Positions 6,591 through 13,628 of a stretch of DNA of 14,246 nucleotides are shown in pieces. Under the pieces are notes generated by a model. It was not told the origin of the DNA and made no database searches. It saw nothing but the letters and a program-made list of their open reading frames with translations. A program made the position numbers and the translations under genes. Source of the DNA: an uncultured Alphaproteobacteria bacterium (lineage in GTDB: Bacteria; Pseudomonadota; Alphaproteobacteria; Reyranellales; Reyranellaceae); the NCBI GenBank assembly GCA_903929895.1, contig CAIYWM010000015.1, positions 1 through 14,246 of the forward strand, read 5' to 3'. Each line of letters starts with the position of its first letter. The first letter of the stretch is position 1.

Positions 6591-7592
6591 CTAGCCGGCG
6601 CCCAGCGGCACGCGGACCGTGACCGGCATGCCCTGGCGCAGGCGATCGTCGGGATTCTTGATGAACACGCGCAGGCGATAGACGAGCTGGGTGCGCAGCT
6701 CGGTGGTCTCCACGGTCTTCGGCGTGAACTCGGCCGTGGGGGAGATGAAGCCGATCCAGCCCTCGTAGGGGCGGGTCGGGTCGGTGTCGGTGACGACCGT
6801 CACCGCCATCCCGGGCCGGATGCGACCGAGATCGGGCTCGGAGACGTAGGTGCGGACCCAGACCTTGTCGACGAGCGACACGGTGAAGATCGGATTGGCG
6901 GGGCTGACCATCGCACCCGGCTCGACGATGCGGCTGAGCACGATCCCGTCGGCCGGTGATTTCAGCACCGTGTCGGCAAGTCGCCGCTCCGCCAGCGAGA
7001 CGATCGAGTCCTCCGAGCGCACCAGGGCTTTCGCCTGCTCGATGTCCTCGCGGCGGGGGCCGAGTTCGGTCAGCCTCGAGACCTGCTGGGAAAGGTCGAG
7101 ACGGGCGCGCGCCGAATCGTAGGCGTTCTTCGCCTCGTCGTAGAGCTGGCGCGAGACGTTGCCGCTGGCCACCAGCTCCGTCCGTCTTTTGAGCAGGAGT
7201 TCGGCGTCGGCGACGGCGGCACGGTTGGCATCGACCTGGGCGCGGTCCCGGGCAACCTCTTCGGGGCGGCTGCCGGCTTCGAGCCGGTCGACCACCGCGC
7301 GCTGCGCGTCGAGCCGGGCGCGGGCCAAGGCCACGGCGTCGCGATAGGTGTCGGCCTCCATCACCGCCACCGTCTCGCCGGCCTTCACCGCATCGCCTTC
7401 CTCCTTGTGTAGCGCCTGCAGGCGGCCGCTGGCGTTGAAGGCGAGATCGACCTGACGGACATCGACATTGCCGTACAGAGTGAGGAACGTCGGTTGGGCC
7501 CGCGGCCAGTAACGGTACGCGCCGCCAGCCGCGGTCAGCGCCACGGCGAGCAGCGCGATCAGGATCGGCCAGCGGCGGCGCGACTGGGGCAT
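6591..7592 (-). CDS. ybhG: HlyD-family periplasmic adaptor (membrane fusion protein), YbhG-like
   Basis: Periplasmic adaptor of 333 residues anchored by one N-terminal membrane segment (about 9-25, after S-R-R-R-W). Domains in order: a first lipoyl half (about 40-80, with G-N-V-D-V-R-Q-V-D-L-A-F and E-G-D-A-V-K-A-G-E), a long alpha hairpin predicted as coiled coil (about 82-205), a second lipoyl half (S-P-A-D-G-I-V-L-S, 212-220, and E-P-G-A-M-V), then a beta-barrel domain ending in Y-R-L-R-V-F-I-K-N-P-D-D-R-L-R-Q-G-M. It should bridge the ABC-2 permease pair to an outer-membrane channel such as TolC, which is not in the window. ATG at 7592 was chosen because GGAG lies 6 bases upstream. A GTG at 7604 is in frame but would fall inside the inverted repeat. 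First gene of the four-gene exporter operon; length and position match YbhG. Confidence 0.92.
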   Translation of the reverse strand: MPQSRRRWPILIALLAVALTAAGGAYRYWPRAQPTFLTLYGNVDVRQVDLAFNASGRLQALHKEEGDAVKAGETVAVMEADTYRDAVALARARLDAQRAVVDRLEAGSRPEEVARDRAQVDANRAAVADAELLLKRRTELVASGNVSRQLYDEAKNAYDSARARLDLSQQVSRLTELGPRREDIEQAKALVRSEDSIVSLAERRLADTVLKSPADGIVLSRIVEPGAMVSPANPIFTVSLVDKVWVRTYVSEPDLGRIRPGMAVTVVTDTDPTRPYEGWIGFISPTAEFTPKTVETTELRTQLVYRLRVFIKNPDDRLRQGMPVTVRVPLGAG

Positions 7593-7598
7593 TCCGTA

Positions 7599-7624
7599 CT
7601 CCACGCATTTGTTGCTGCGTGGAG
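7599..7624. promoter_or_regulatory. Perfect 9-bp inverted repeat covering the exporter operon's ribosome binding site
   Basis: CTCCACGCA (7599-7607) and TGCGTGGAG (7616-7624) are exact reverse complements with an 8-base spacer, a 26-bp site ending 6 bases before the adaptor's start codon. On the transcript the 3' arm contains the GGAG ribosome binding site. It could be the operator of a TetR-type repressor (E. coli ybhGFSR is governed by the TetR-family CecR) or an RNA hairpin that hides the ribosome binding site. No regulator gene is present in the window. Confidence 0.5.
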
Positions 7625-7661
7625 AACTAGAACCATTTGCCGTTTCGCCCCTTGATGTCGG

Positions 7662-8063
7662 TCAAGCCTGCCGACGATAGAGGAAGCAGTTGTCGGCCTT
7701 GGGCATCTTGATGCCCTCGTAGAAGGTCATGGCCGTCGGCGCCGACAGCAGCAGGGTGGTGGTTTGGGGCCCGCCGGCGGCCGTGCGGGTCTCCTCGATC
7801 AGCCGGCGGCCGATTCCCTGGCCCTGGCACGCCTTGTCGACCGCGAGGTCGGAGAGATAGCAGCAGAAGCAGAAATCGGTGACCGAGCGCGCGAAGCCCA
7901 CCAGCCGGCCGTCCTGGCGCGCCGTCAGGATCAGGTTAGCGTGCTTCAGCATCTGCTCGATGCGGGGACGGTCGGTGATGGGGCGGTTCAGGCCCGACTT
8001 GGCCACGACGTCGATGTATTCGTCGGCGCCGAGATGATCCTCGCGGGCGTAGATCGTGTTCAT
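7662..8063 (-). CDS. GNAT family N-acetyltransferase
   Basis: Cytosolic acyltransferase of 133 residues, a compact single-domain GNAT. The acetyl-CoA pyrophosphate loop (motif A) is clear: L-A-V-D-K-A-C-Q-G-Q-G-I-G-R-R-L-I, fitting the Q/R-x-x-G-x-G/A consensus. It follows strand 4 (V-T-D-F-C-F-C-C-Y-L-S-D-L), which is unusually rich in cysteine. A 'TFYEGIKMPKADNCF' segment near the end is the usual motif B/strand region with the Tyr general acid candidate. The acceptor substrate is unknown. ATG at 8063 forms an ATGA overlap with the stop of the alpha/beta hydrolase gene. An in-frame ATG at 8075 lies directly against AGGAG, too close to serve as its own ribosome binding site. Likely the last gene of a kup-hydrolase-acetyltransferase unit. 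The exporter operon starts about 70 bp further on. Confidence 0.88.
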   Translation of the reverse strand: MNTIYAREDHLGADEYIDVVAKSGLNRPITDRPRIEQMLKHANLILTARQDGRLVGFARSVTDFCFCCYLSDLAVDKACQGQGIGRRLIEETRTAAGGPQTTTLLLSAPTAMTFYEGIKMPKADNCFLYRRQA

Positions 8064-8758
8064 TGCGTCAGCCATCTCCTCAGGGCGGCCGAGACCTCGG
8101 CCGGTTTCTCAAGCGGCGTCATGTGGCCGCTGTCGTCGATCACCTCGAGGCGGGCATTGGCGATGTCGCTGGCGATCTGCTGCGCGCGCGGCAGGGGCGT
8201 GACCCGATCCTCGCGGCCCACGATCACGAGGGCGGGCATCTCGATTTCGACCAGGAGCGGACGGCTGTCGGCGCGACCGAGGATCGCCTGCTGCTGGCGC
8301 ACGAAGCCGTCGCCGCCGATCTCGCTCGCCATGTCGCGGAGCGGCCGGGTAACGCTCTCGTCGCCAATCCGCGACGGATGGACGAGTTGCGGCAGCAGGG
8401 TCGGGTGAATGCCGTGGAACCGGCCGATCCGCGTCTGCTCGATGAAGCCGCGCCGACGCGCGGCTGTCTCGGGCGAATCGGGTCCCGCCTGTGTATCCAT
8501 CAGGGCGATGCGCTCGACCCGCTCGGGCGCGCGGCGGAAGATCTCGAAGGCGACGTAGCCACCCATCGAGAAGCCGCACAGGGCAAAGGTCGGCGGGGCC
8601 ATCGCGAGCGCGGCCTCGGCCATCGCCGCCATCGTGTCGTGGTGCCAAAGCTCGGGAATGGTGAAGTCGGCGACGTCCGCCAGGGCCTCGACCTGCGGGT
8701 CGAAGACGCGGCGCGTGTTGAGCAGGCCCGGCAGCAGCAGGAGCGGAGAACGCGGCAT
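8060..8758 (-). CDS. Alpha/beta hydrolase
   Basis: Cytosolic hydrolase of 232 residues with a complete catalytic triad. The nucleophile is Ser64 in the elbow G-F-S-M-G-G (62-67), the acid Asp184 in G-R-E-D-R-V-T-P, and the base His212 in D-D-S-G-H-M-T-P. The N-terminal L-L-L-L-P-G-L-L-N-T (6-15) supplies the oxyanion-hole loop. The cap is short. Related proteins include esterases, MenH-like and carboxyl-ester hydrolases; nothing fixes the substrate, as the fold is used for many ester, lactone and C-C bond cleavages. The open frame extends far upstream into kup in another frame. ATG at 8758 is preferred, as it places the first strand at residues 5-9. GAGG, overlapping the kup stop, lies 9 bases upstream. 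It starts 11 bp after kup and its stop overlaps the acetyltransferase start, so the three are probably cotranscribed. Confidence 0.88.
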   Translation of the reverse strand: MPRSPLLLLPGLLNTRRVFDPQVEALADVADFTIPELWHHDTMAAMAEAALAMAPPTFALCGFSMGGYVAFEIFRRAPERVERIALMDTQAGPDSPETAARRRGFIEQTRIGRFHGIHPTLLPQLVHPSRIGDESVTRPLRDMASEIGGDGFVRQQQAILGRADSRPLLVEIEMPALVIVGREDRVTPLPRAQQIASDIANARLEVIDDSGHMTPLEKPAEVSAALRRWLTQ

Positions 8759-8769
8759 GGCAGGCGGCC

Positions 8770-10698
8770 TCAGATCTGGATCTGGTTGCCGAGTTCGATA
8801 GCGCGGTTGGGCGGAATACGGAAGAAGGTCTTGGTGGCCGAGGCCGAATGGGAGAGCGAAATGAACCAGTCGCGGCGCCAGCGTCCGAGCTTGGAATGCT
8901 GCGACGGCACCAGGGTCTCGCGGCCGAGGAAGAACGAGGTCTCCATCTCGTCGTAGGCGATGCCGTGCGGACGGCAGGCCCGCAGCGCCTCGGGAATGTC
9001 GGGCTGCTCGGTGAAGCCGTAATGGGCGATCACCGTGTGGAAGCCCTTGCCCAGCCGCTCGACCTCGACCCGGTTGGCGTCGGAAACGACCGGCACGTCC
9101 ATCGTGTCGACCTGCAGGATGATGATGCGCTCGTGCAGGACCTTGTTGTGCTTGATGTTGTGCAGGAAGGCGGCCGGGGTGTGAGTTGCATCGGCGGTCA
9201 GGAAGACGGCGGTGCCGGCGACGCGGTCGGGCGCGCGCTCCATGCGCTCGAGGAACTGCTTCAGCGGCAGCGATCCTTCGCTCAGTTCGGTCGCGACCAG
9301 CCGGCGGCCACGGCGCCAGGTCATGATGGTGAAGTAGATCAGGAAGGCCACGATCATCGGCAGCCAGCCGCCGTCGGGAATCTTCAGGGCGTTGGCGATG
9401 AAGAAGGCGAGGTCGGGGATGGCCAGGAAGCCGAACACCGCCGCCGCCAGCGGCCACGACCAGCGCCACACCAGGATCGCCACCGCCATCGCCAGCGCGG
9501 CATCGACCAGCATCGCCCCGGTCACGGCCAGGCCATAGGCGCCGGCCAGGGCGCCCGACGAGCCGAAGCCCACGACCAGTGCCACGACGCACGACATCAG
9601 CAGCCAGTTCACGCGCGGAATGTAGATCTGGCCGATCGCCGTGTCGGACGTGTGGTGGATCTCCATGCGCGGCAGGTAGCCCAGCTGAATGGCCTGGCGC
9701 GTGAGCGAGAAGACGCCGGTAATGACCGCCTGCGAGGCGATGACGGCGGCCAGCGTCGAGAGCACGACCAGCACGAGGATGTAGTCCTTGGGGACCAGCT
9801 CGAAGAAGACCTGCCGTACGACCTCGGGATTCTCGATGATGAGCGCGCCCTGGCCGAAATAGTTCAGGAGCAGGCCCGGCATGACCAGACCCACCCAGCC
9901 GATGCGGATGGGCCGGCGCCCGAAATGGCCCATGTCGGCGTAGAGCGCCTCCGCCCCGGTGACGGCCAGCACGATCGAGCCGAAGGCCCAGAAGATGCCG
10001 AAACCCTGGTCGGTGACGAGGTCGTAGGCATAGATCGGATTGACGGCCGCCAGAACCGAGGGGTTCTTTGCCACCTGCCAGATGCCGAGCACGCCCAGCA
10101 CCACGAACCAGACCAGCATCACCGGCCCGAACAACCGGCCGACATCGGCGGTGCCGCGGGCCTGCAGCATGAAAAGCGCAATGAGGATGATCAACGACAG
10201 CGGCAGCACGAACGGCGTCAGGGCAGGCTCGGCTGCCGACAGGCCCTCCACGGCGCTCATCACCGAGACGGCCGGGGTTATCATGGCGTCGCCGTAGAAC
10301 AGCGCCAGCCCGATCACGGCCAACGCCACGATCGCGCGGCGGGTCCGGCGCGCTTTCCCGTTGAGGCCCCGCGTGGCCAGAGTCGCCAGGGCCAGGACGC
10401 CGCCTTCCCCTTTGTTGTCGGCGCGCATGATCAGCACGACGTACTTGATGGTGACGGTGAGGGTGACCGCCCAGAACAGCATCGACAGCACGCCCAGCAC
10501 ATGTTCGGGCGTCGGCGCCATGCCGCTGCCGTGCAGGAAGGTCTCGCGCAGCGCATAGAGCGGGCTGGTGCCGATGTCGCCAAAGACGACGCCCAGGGCG
10601 CCGACAACGAGCGCCGCCCCTGCCGGGTGGTGCGGGGAGGTCGGTGCCGGCGCGGCGTCGGCGCTGGTCTGGGTTTGGGACGGTTCGGCTGGGGCCAT
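8770..10698 (-). CDS. kup: Kup/Trk-type low-affinity potassium uptake permease
   Basis: Inner-membrane K+/H+ symporter of the KUP/HAK/KT family, 642 residues, the normal bacterial size. The family signature G-D-I-G-T-S-P-L-Y-A-L lies at 40-50 in TM1 after a proline/alanine-rich leader of about 25 residues. Other family stretches follow: K-Y-V-V-L-I-M-R-A-D-N-K-G-E-G-G, Y-G-D-A-M-I-T-P-A-V-S-V-M-S-A-V-E-G, and the late E-M-E-T-S-F-F-L-G-R-E. About 12 membrane segments occupy the first 470 residues; the last 170 form the cytosolic C-terminal domain. Kup mainly takes up potassium at low pH or under osmotic stress. ATG at 10698 is preferred over an in-frame TTG at 10707. No good ribosome binding site is visible for either. 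It heads the unit with the hydrolase and acetyltransferase and is divergent from the P450 gene. Confidence 0.96.
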   Translation of the reverse strand: MAPAEPSQTQTSADAAPAPTSPHHPAGAALVVGALGVVFGDIGTSPLYALRETFLHGSGMAPTPEHVLGVLSMLFWAVTLTVTIKYVVLIMRADNKGEGGVLALATLATRGLNGKARRTRRAIVALAVIGLALFYGDAMITPAVSVMSAVEGLSAAEPALTPFVLPLSLIILIALFMLQARGTADVGRLFGPVMLVWFVVLGVLGIWQVAKNPSVLAAVNPIYAYDLVTDQGFGIFWAFGSIVLAVTGAEALYADMGHFGRRPIRIGWVGLVMPGLLLNYFGQGALIIENPEVVRQVFFELVPKDYILVLVVLSTLAAVIASQAVITGVFSLTRQAIQLGYLPRMEIHHTSDTAIGQIYIPRVNWLLMSCVVALVVGFGSSGALAGAYGLAVTGAMLVDAALAMAVAILVWRWSWPLAAAVFGFLAIPDLAFFIANALKIPDGGWLPMIVAFLIYFTIMTWRRGRRLVATELSEGSLPLKQFLERMERAPDRVAGTAVFLTADATHTPAAFLHNIKHNKVLHERIIILQVDTMDVPVVSDANRVEVERLGKGFHTVIAHYGFTEQPDIPEALRACRPHGIAYDEMETSFFLGRETLVPSQHSKLGRWRRDWFISLSHSASATKTFFRIPPNRAIELGNQIQI

Positions 10699-10734
10699 GA
10701 TGAACAAATGCCGCCAGGACGGCGGCGCGGCGAG

Positions 10735-10763
10735 GGTTTGCGCCGACGCATCGGCACTGTCAA
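10735..10763 (-). promoter_or_regulatory. kup: Candidate kup promoter with an internal operator-like palindrome
   Basis: On the minus strand a perfect -35 consensus TTGACA (10763-10758) is followed after 17 bases by CAAACC (10740-10735), a poor -10. The spacer contains GCCGA-CGCA-TCGGC (10742-10755), exact 5-base arms, placed where a repressor could block RNA polymerase. The -35 is striking, but the weak -10 keeps this tentative. The leader to the kup ATG would be about 30 bases. Confidence 0.35.
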
Positions 10764-10838
10764 CGCGCCAAATCGGGGGAGCCGGCGACTAATCCCCTTG
10801 ACTTGCACAGGCCGTGCGGGCCGCCTTGAGGAAACGAA

Positions 10839-10846
10839 AGAGGAAG
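10839..10846 (+). promoter_or_regulatory. Ribosome binding site that fixes the P450 start
   Basis: AGAGGAAG lies 6 bases before the ATG at 10853 and is a strong Shine-Dalgarno match. It selects that ATG over the in-frame GTG at 10814, which would add a strongly basic tail (RKRKRKR) translated from the ribosome binding site itself. Confidence 0.8.
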
Positions 10847-10852
10847 CGCGCC

Positions 10853-12052
10853 ATGCCTGTCGATGTCAGCCAGCCCCGCCTGTATCGCGAGGACAGCTGG
10901 GGCCCGCACTTCGCCCGGCTGCGGCGCGAAGACCCGGTCCACTACCATCCTGAAAGCCCGTTCGGGCCCTACTGGTCGGTCACGCGCTACGCCGACATCA
11001 TGAAGGTCGAGCTCGACCCGGCAACCTATTCCTCGGCCTCCGAACTGGGCGGTATCCAGATCACCGACCAGCCGCAGGGCGAGGAACTGCCCAACTTCAT
11101 TCGCATGGACCCGCCGCGCCACACCGCCCAGCGCAGGACCGTGGCGCCGATCGTGGCCCCGTCGAACCTCGCCAACATGGAGGGGCTGATCCGCCAGCGC
11201 ACGGCCCAGGTGCTCGACGGCCTGCCCCGTGGCGAGACTTTCGATTGGGCGGACCGGGTCTCGACCGAGCTCACCGCCATGATGCTGGCGACCCTGTTCG
11301 ACTTTCCACAGGCAGACCGCCGCAAGCTGACGCACTGGTCCGACGTGGCGATCTGCAACATCGAGGCCGAGGACGCCGTCGTTAAGAGCAACGAGGAGCG
11401 GATGGCCGAGCTCACGCACATGGCCAAGACCATGGCGGCGCTCTGGCAGGAGCGCGCGGCGCGGCCGCCGACCTTCGACCTGATCTCGATGATGGCGCAC
11501 AGTGACGCCACGAGGAACATGCCGACCCGCGAGTTCATCGGGAACTTCGGGCTGCTGATCGTCGGCGGCAACGATACGACGCGCAACTCGATGAGCTCCG
11601 GCCTGATGGCCATGCTCGACAATCCGGCCGAGGTCGACAAGGTGAAGGCCGATCCCGCGCTGATGCCGAATCTCGTGTCGGAGACGATCCGCTGGGCGAC
11701 GCCCGTGATTCACATGCGGCGCACCGCGCGCACGGATTGCGAACTGGCCGGCAAGCAGATCCGCGCCGGCGACAAGGTGGTGATGTGGTACGTCTCGGGC
11801 AACCGCGACGAGACGGCGATCGAGGAACCCGAACGCTTCCTGGTCGGCCGGCCGAAGGCGCGCCATCATCTTTCCTTCGGGGCCGGCATCCATCGCTGCG
11901 TCGGCGACCGACTGGCCGAGATGCAGATCCGCATCCTGTGGGAGGAGCTGCTGAAGCGCGACCTCGAGATCGAGGTCGTCGCGCCGCCGGTGCGCCTCTA
12001 CTCCAACTTCATCCGCGGCATCCGCTCGCTGCCGGTCAGGATCCGCGCCTGA
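10853..12052 (+). CDS. Cytochrome P450, CYP153-like (terminal alkane/fatty acid hydroxylase family)
   Basis: Soluble bacterial P450 of 399 residues with all hallmarks. I-helix oxygen-activation motif G-G-N-D-T-T (238-243), ExxR at Glu277-Arg280 (E-T-I-R), and heme loop F-G-A-G-I-H-R-C (342-349) with Cys349 as the thiolate ligand. It resembles CYP153 throughout: P-F-G-P-Y-W-S-V-T-R-Y near the start, M-D-P-P-R-H, V-A-P-I-V-A-P-S-N-L-A, T-F-D-L-I-S-M-M-A-H-S, and V-M-W-Y-V-S-G-N-R-D. CYP153 enzymes hydroxylate the terminal carbon of medium-chain alkanes, fatty acids and some terpenes, using ferredoxin and a ferredoxin reductase. No such partner genes are near, so electrons must come from elsewhere. 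Subfamily and substrate are inferred from remembered family sequences. It is slightly shorter than many CYP153 proteins (about 420). Its 3' end overlaps the convergent aldolase gene by 17 bp. Confidence 0.93.
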   Translation: MPVDVSQPRLYREDSWGPHFARLRREDPVHYHPESPFGPYWSVTRYADIMKVELDPATYSSASELGGIQITDQPQGEELPNFIRMDPPRHTAQRRTVAPIVAPSNLANMEGLIRQRTAQVLDGLPRGETFDWADRVSTELTAMMLATLFDFPQADRRKLTHWSDVAICNIEAEDAVVKSNEERMAELTHMAKTMAALWQERAARPPTFDLISMMAHSDATRNMPTREFIGNFGLLIVGGNDTTRNSMSSGLMAMLDNPAEVDKVKADPALMPNLVSETIRWATPVIHMRRTARTDCELAGKQIRAGDKVVMWYVSGNRDETAIEEPERFLVGRPKARHHLSFGAGIHRCVGDRLAEMQIRILWEELLKRDLEIEVVAPPVRLYSNFIRGIRSLPVRIRA

Positions 12053-12827
12053 TCGTCTCGACGCCGGCAGCGAAGGCCTGCTGCAACAGCCAGACGTCGC
12101 CGGCGATCGAGACGAAGTCGTAGCCGAGCTTCACGAACTGCGCGGCCTGCTTTGCGTCGACGGCGAGGCGGCCGGCGGACTTGCCGTGTTTCTTTGCCGC
12201 CGCGATCGTCGCACGCTCGGCGCTGAGAAAGTCGTGATGGTCGAAGGCGCCGGGCTCGCCCATCGCGACGGTGAGGTCGTTGTGGCCGAGCCACAGCATG
12301 TCGACGCCTGGCATCGCGGCGATCTCGTCGGCCGCGGCGGCGCCGCGCGGATCCTCGACCTGCAGGATGATGGCGGTGCGCGCATTCTGTTCGGCGAAGC
12401 GCGGCAGCAGCGGTTCGGAGCGCATGGCAAAACGCTCGTGGGCGAGGCCCAGGGCCACGCCGCGCGTACCGTCGGGCCAGTATTTCGCGGCATCGAGCAC
12501 CGCTTTGGCCTGCTCGACCGACGACACGATCGGCACCATCACGCCGTCGGCGCCGGTATCGAGCGCGCGCGAGATGTGATGGCGCGATTGCGAGGGCACG
12601 CGCACGACCAGTGGCAGGTTCGCAGCCTGCATGTAACGCACGACCTGGCGGACGGTATCGAAGCCGAAACCGGTATGCTCCATGTCGAGCACCGCGAATT
12701 CCGCGCCCGCCGCCTTCAGGATCTGGCCGATTCCCGGCGTGGTGAACTCGAACAGGAATGTGCCGATCTTCGTGGGCGTGGTGCCGACGAGTGCGCGCAG
12801 GCCGTTGACTGCCCCGTTGTTTGCCAT
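12036..12827 (-). CDS. HpcH/HpaI-type aldolase (class II 2-oxo acid aldolase family)
   Basis: Metal-dependent aldolase/citrate-lyase-like TIM barrel of 263 residues, the usual length for HpaI/RhmA/GarL enzymes. These reversibly cleave 4-hydroxy-2-oxo acids to pyruvate and an aldehyde. Key sites: L-D-M-E-H-T-G (48-54) with the expected catalytic His51, V-V-R-V-P (74-78) with the pyruvate-binding Arg76, metal ligands expected at Glu158 (L-Q-V-E-D-P) and Asp184 (G-H-N-D-L), and the G-A-D-G-V-M-V-P-I strand (92-100). GHNDL replaces the more common GPxDL. The true substrate could be a sugar-derived keto acid or an aromatic-degradation product. ATG at 12827 has GGGGGA 8 bases upstream. It is divergent from the glutathione transferase and convergent with, and overlapping, the P450. 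Confidence 0.9.
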   Translation of the reverse strand: MANNGAVNGLRALVGTTPTKIGTFLFEFTTPGIGQILKAAGAEFAVLDMEHTGFGFDTVRQVVRYMQAANLPLVVRVPSQSRHHISRALDTGADGVMVPIVSSVEQAKAVLDAAKYWPDGTRGVALGLAHERFAMRSEPLLPRFAEQNARTAIILQVEDPRGAAAADEIAAMPGVDMLWLGHNDLTVAMGEPGAFDHHDFLSAERATIAAAKKHGKSAGRLAVDAKQAAQFVKLGYDFVSIAGDVWLLQQAFAAGVETIRRGS

Positions 12828-12836
12828 TGTCGTTTC

Positions 12837-12848
12837 CCCCTATAGGGG
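12837..12848. promoter_or_regulatory. Perfect 12-bp palindrome in the divergent aldolase/GST promoter region
   Basis: CCCCTATAGGGG is self-complementary and lies in the 74-bp gap between the two start codons. On the aldolase strand it contains the GGGG of the ribosome binding site, and its TATA core could act as a -10. It may be an operator or chance. No convincing matched -35 was seen for either gene. Confidence 0.3.
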
Positions 12849-12901
12849 CGCGATGCTAGCGTGAACCGTCCCCACCACACACCTGCTTTAGGAAGAGAAT
12901 C

Positions 12902-13528
12902 ATGAAGCTCTATTACATGCCCGGCGCCTGCTCGATCGGCATTCACGTTCTGCTGGAGGAGATCGGCAAGCCCTACGACGTGCACAAGGTCGACGGCGCC
13001 AAGCAGGAGCAGTACGGGCCGGACTTCGTGGCGCTCAATCCGAAGTCGAAGGTGCCGACCCTGCAGCGCGACGACGGTTCCGTGCTGACCGAGTTCCCCG
13101 CGATCGCCGTGTGGCTCGCCCGCAAGAATCCCGAGGCGGGCCTGCTGCCCTCCGATGCCGACGCCGAGGCGCGCGCGCTGGAGGCGATGGATTATGCAGT
13201 GTCGACCATGCACATGCAGGGCTTCAGCCGCATGTTCCGTCCGGGCAACTACGCGCCGACCGAAGCCGACCACGACAAGGTCAAGGCGCGCGGCAAGGAG
13301 ATCATGGAGAAGGGCCTGGCGCTGATGGACAAGGCACTCGAAGGCAAGGAGTACCTGGCCGGCAAGTTCTCGGTGGCGGATGCCGCGCTCTTCTATGTCT
13401 CCTTCTGGGCGGCCGCGCGCATGAAGATGCCGCTGCCCAAGAACGTCGCCGCCCACTACGAGCGCATGAAGGCCCGTCCGGCCGTGCAGCGCGTGCTCGA
13501 AAAGGAAGGCCTGTCGGCCGCGGCCTGA
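12902..13528 (+). CDS. Glutathione S-transferase, beta-class-like
   Basis: Cytosolic transferase of 208 residues. The N-terminal thioredoxin-like domain begins M-K-L-Y-Y-M-P-G-A-C-S, placing Cys10 where bacterial beta-class enzymes carry their active-site cysteine. The glutathione-binding cis-proline is Pro52 in K-V-P-T-L, followed by L-T-E-F-P-A-I with Glu64 for the gamma-glutamyl group. The all-helical C-terminal domain (from about residue 88) contains the N-capping box S-V-A-D (157-160). Beta-class enzymes conjugate or reduce electrophiles and peroxides, often forming a mixed disulfide with glutathione at Cys10. AGGA lies 8 bases before the ATG at 12902. The gene is divergent from the aldolase and followed by a strong hairpin. 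The substrate is unknown; detoxification is the likely role. Confidence 0.93.
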   Translation: MKLYYMPGACSIGIHVLLEEIGKPYDVHKVDGAKQEQYGPDFVALNPKSKVPTLQRDDGSVLTEFPAIAVWLARKNPEAGLLPSDADAEARALEAMDYAVSTMHMQGFSRMFRPGNYAPTEADHDKVKARGKEIMEKGLALMDKALEGKEYLAGKFSVADAALFYVSFWAAARMKMPLPKNVAAHYERMKARPAVQRVLEKEGLSAAA

Positions 13529-13541
13529 CATCCGCGACTTC

Positions 13542-13570
13542 CGGACCGTCCCGCTGTGCGGGGCGGTCCG
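13542..13570 (+). terminator. Strong hairpin after the GST gene
   Basis: CGGACCGTCCCG (13542-13553) pairs with CGGGGCGGTCCG (13559-13570) over 12 positions with a single G-T wobble and a 5-base loop. It begins 13 bp after the GST stop. The bases after it (ACCGCGATCTT) lack a clear T-tract, so termination is inferred from stem strength and position. Confidence 0.6.
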
Positions 13571-13628
13571 ACCGCGATCTTGCGGCGGTGACCTTCGATG
13601 CCGCCGCGCGCTGAGCTAAGCTCGCGCC

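Noticed and set aside
8759..9592. N-terminal extension of the alpha/beta hydrolase to 510 residues
   Set aside because: The added part is a frame shadow of kup with low-complexity Arg/Gly/Ala composition; the hydrolase fold is complete from the ATG at 8758.
10814..10852. Upstream GTG start for the P450
   Set aside because: It would translate the Shine-Dalgarno sequence into a poly-basic tail not expected in soluble bacterial P450s.
8848..10953. A 701-codon plus-strand open frame opposite kup
   Set aside because: Its translation is rich in His, Arg, Gln, Asp and Gly with no domain or hydrophobic pattern, as expected from the antisense of a GC-biased membrane protein gene. Kup on the other strand is unmistakable.
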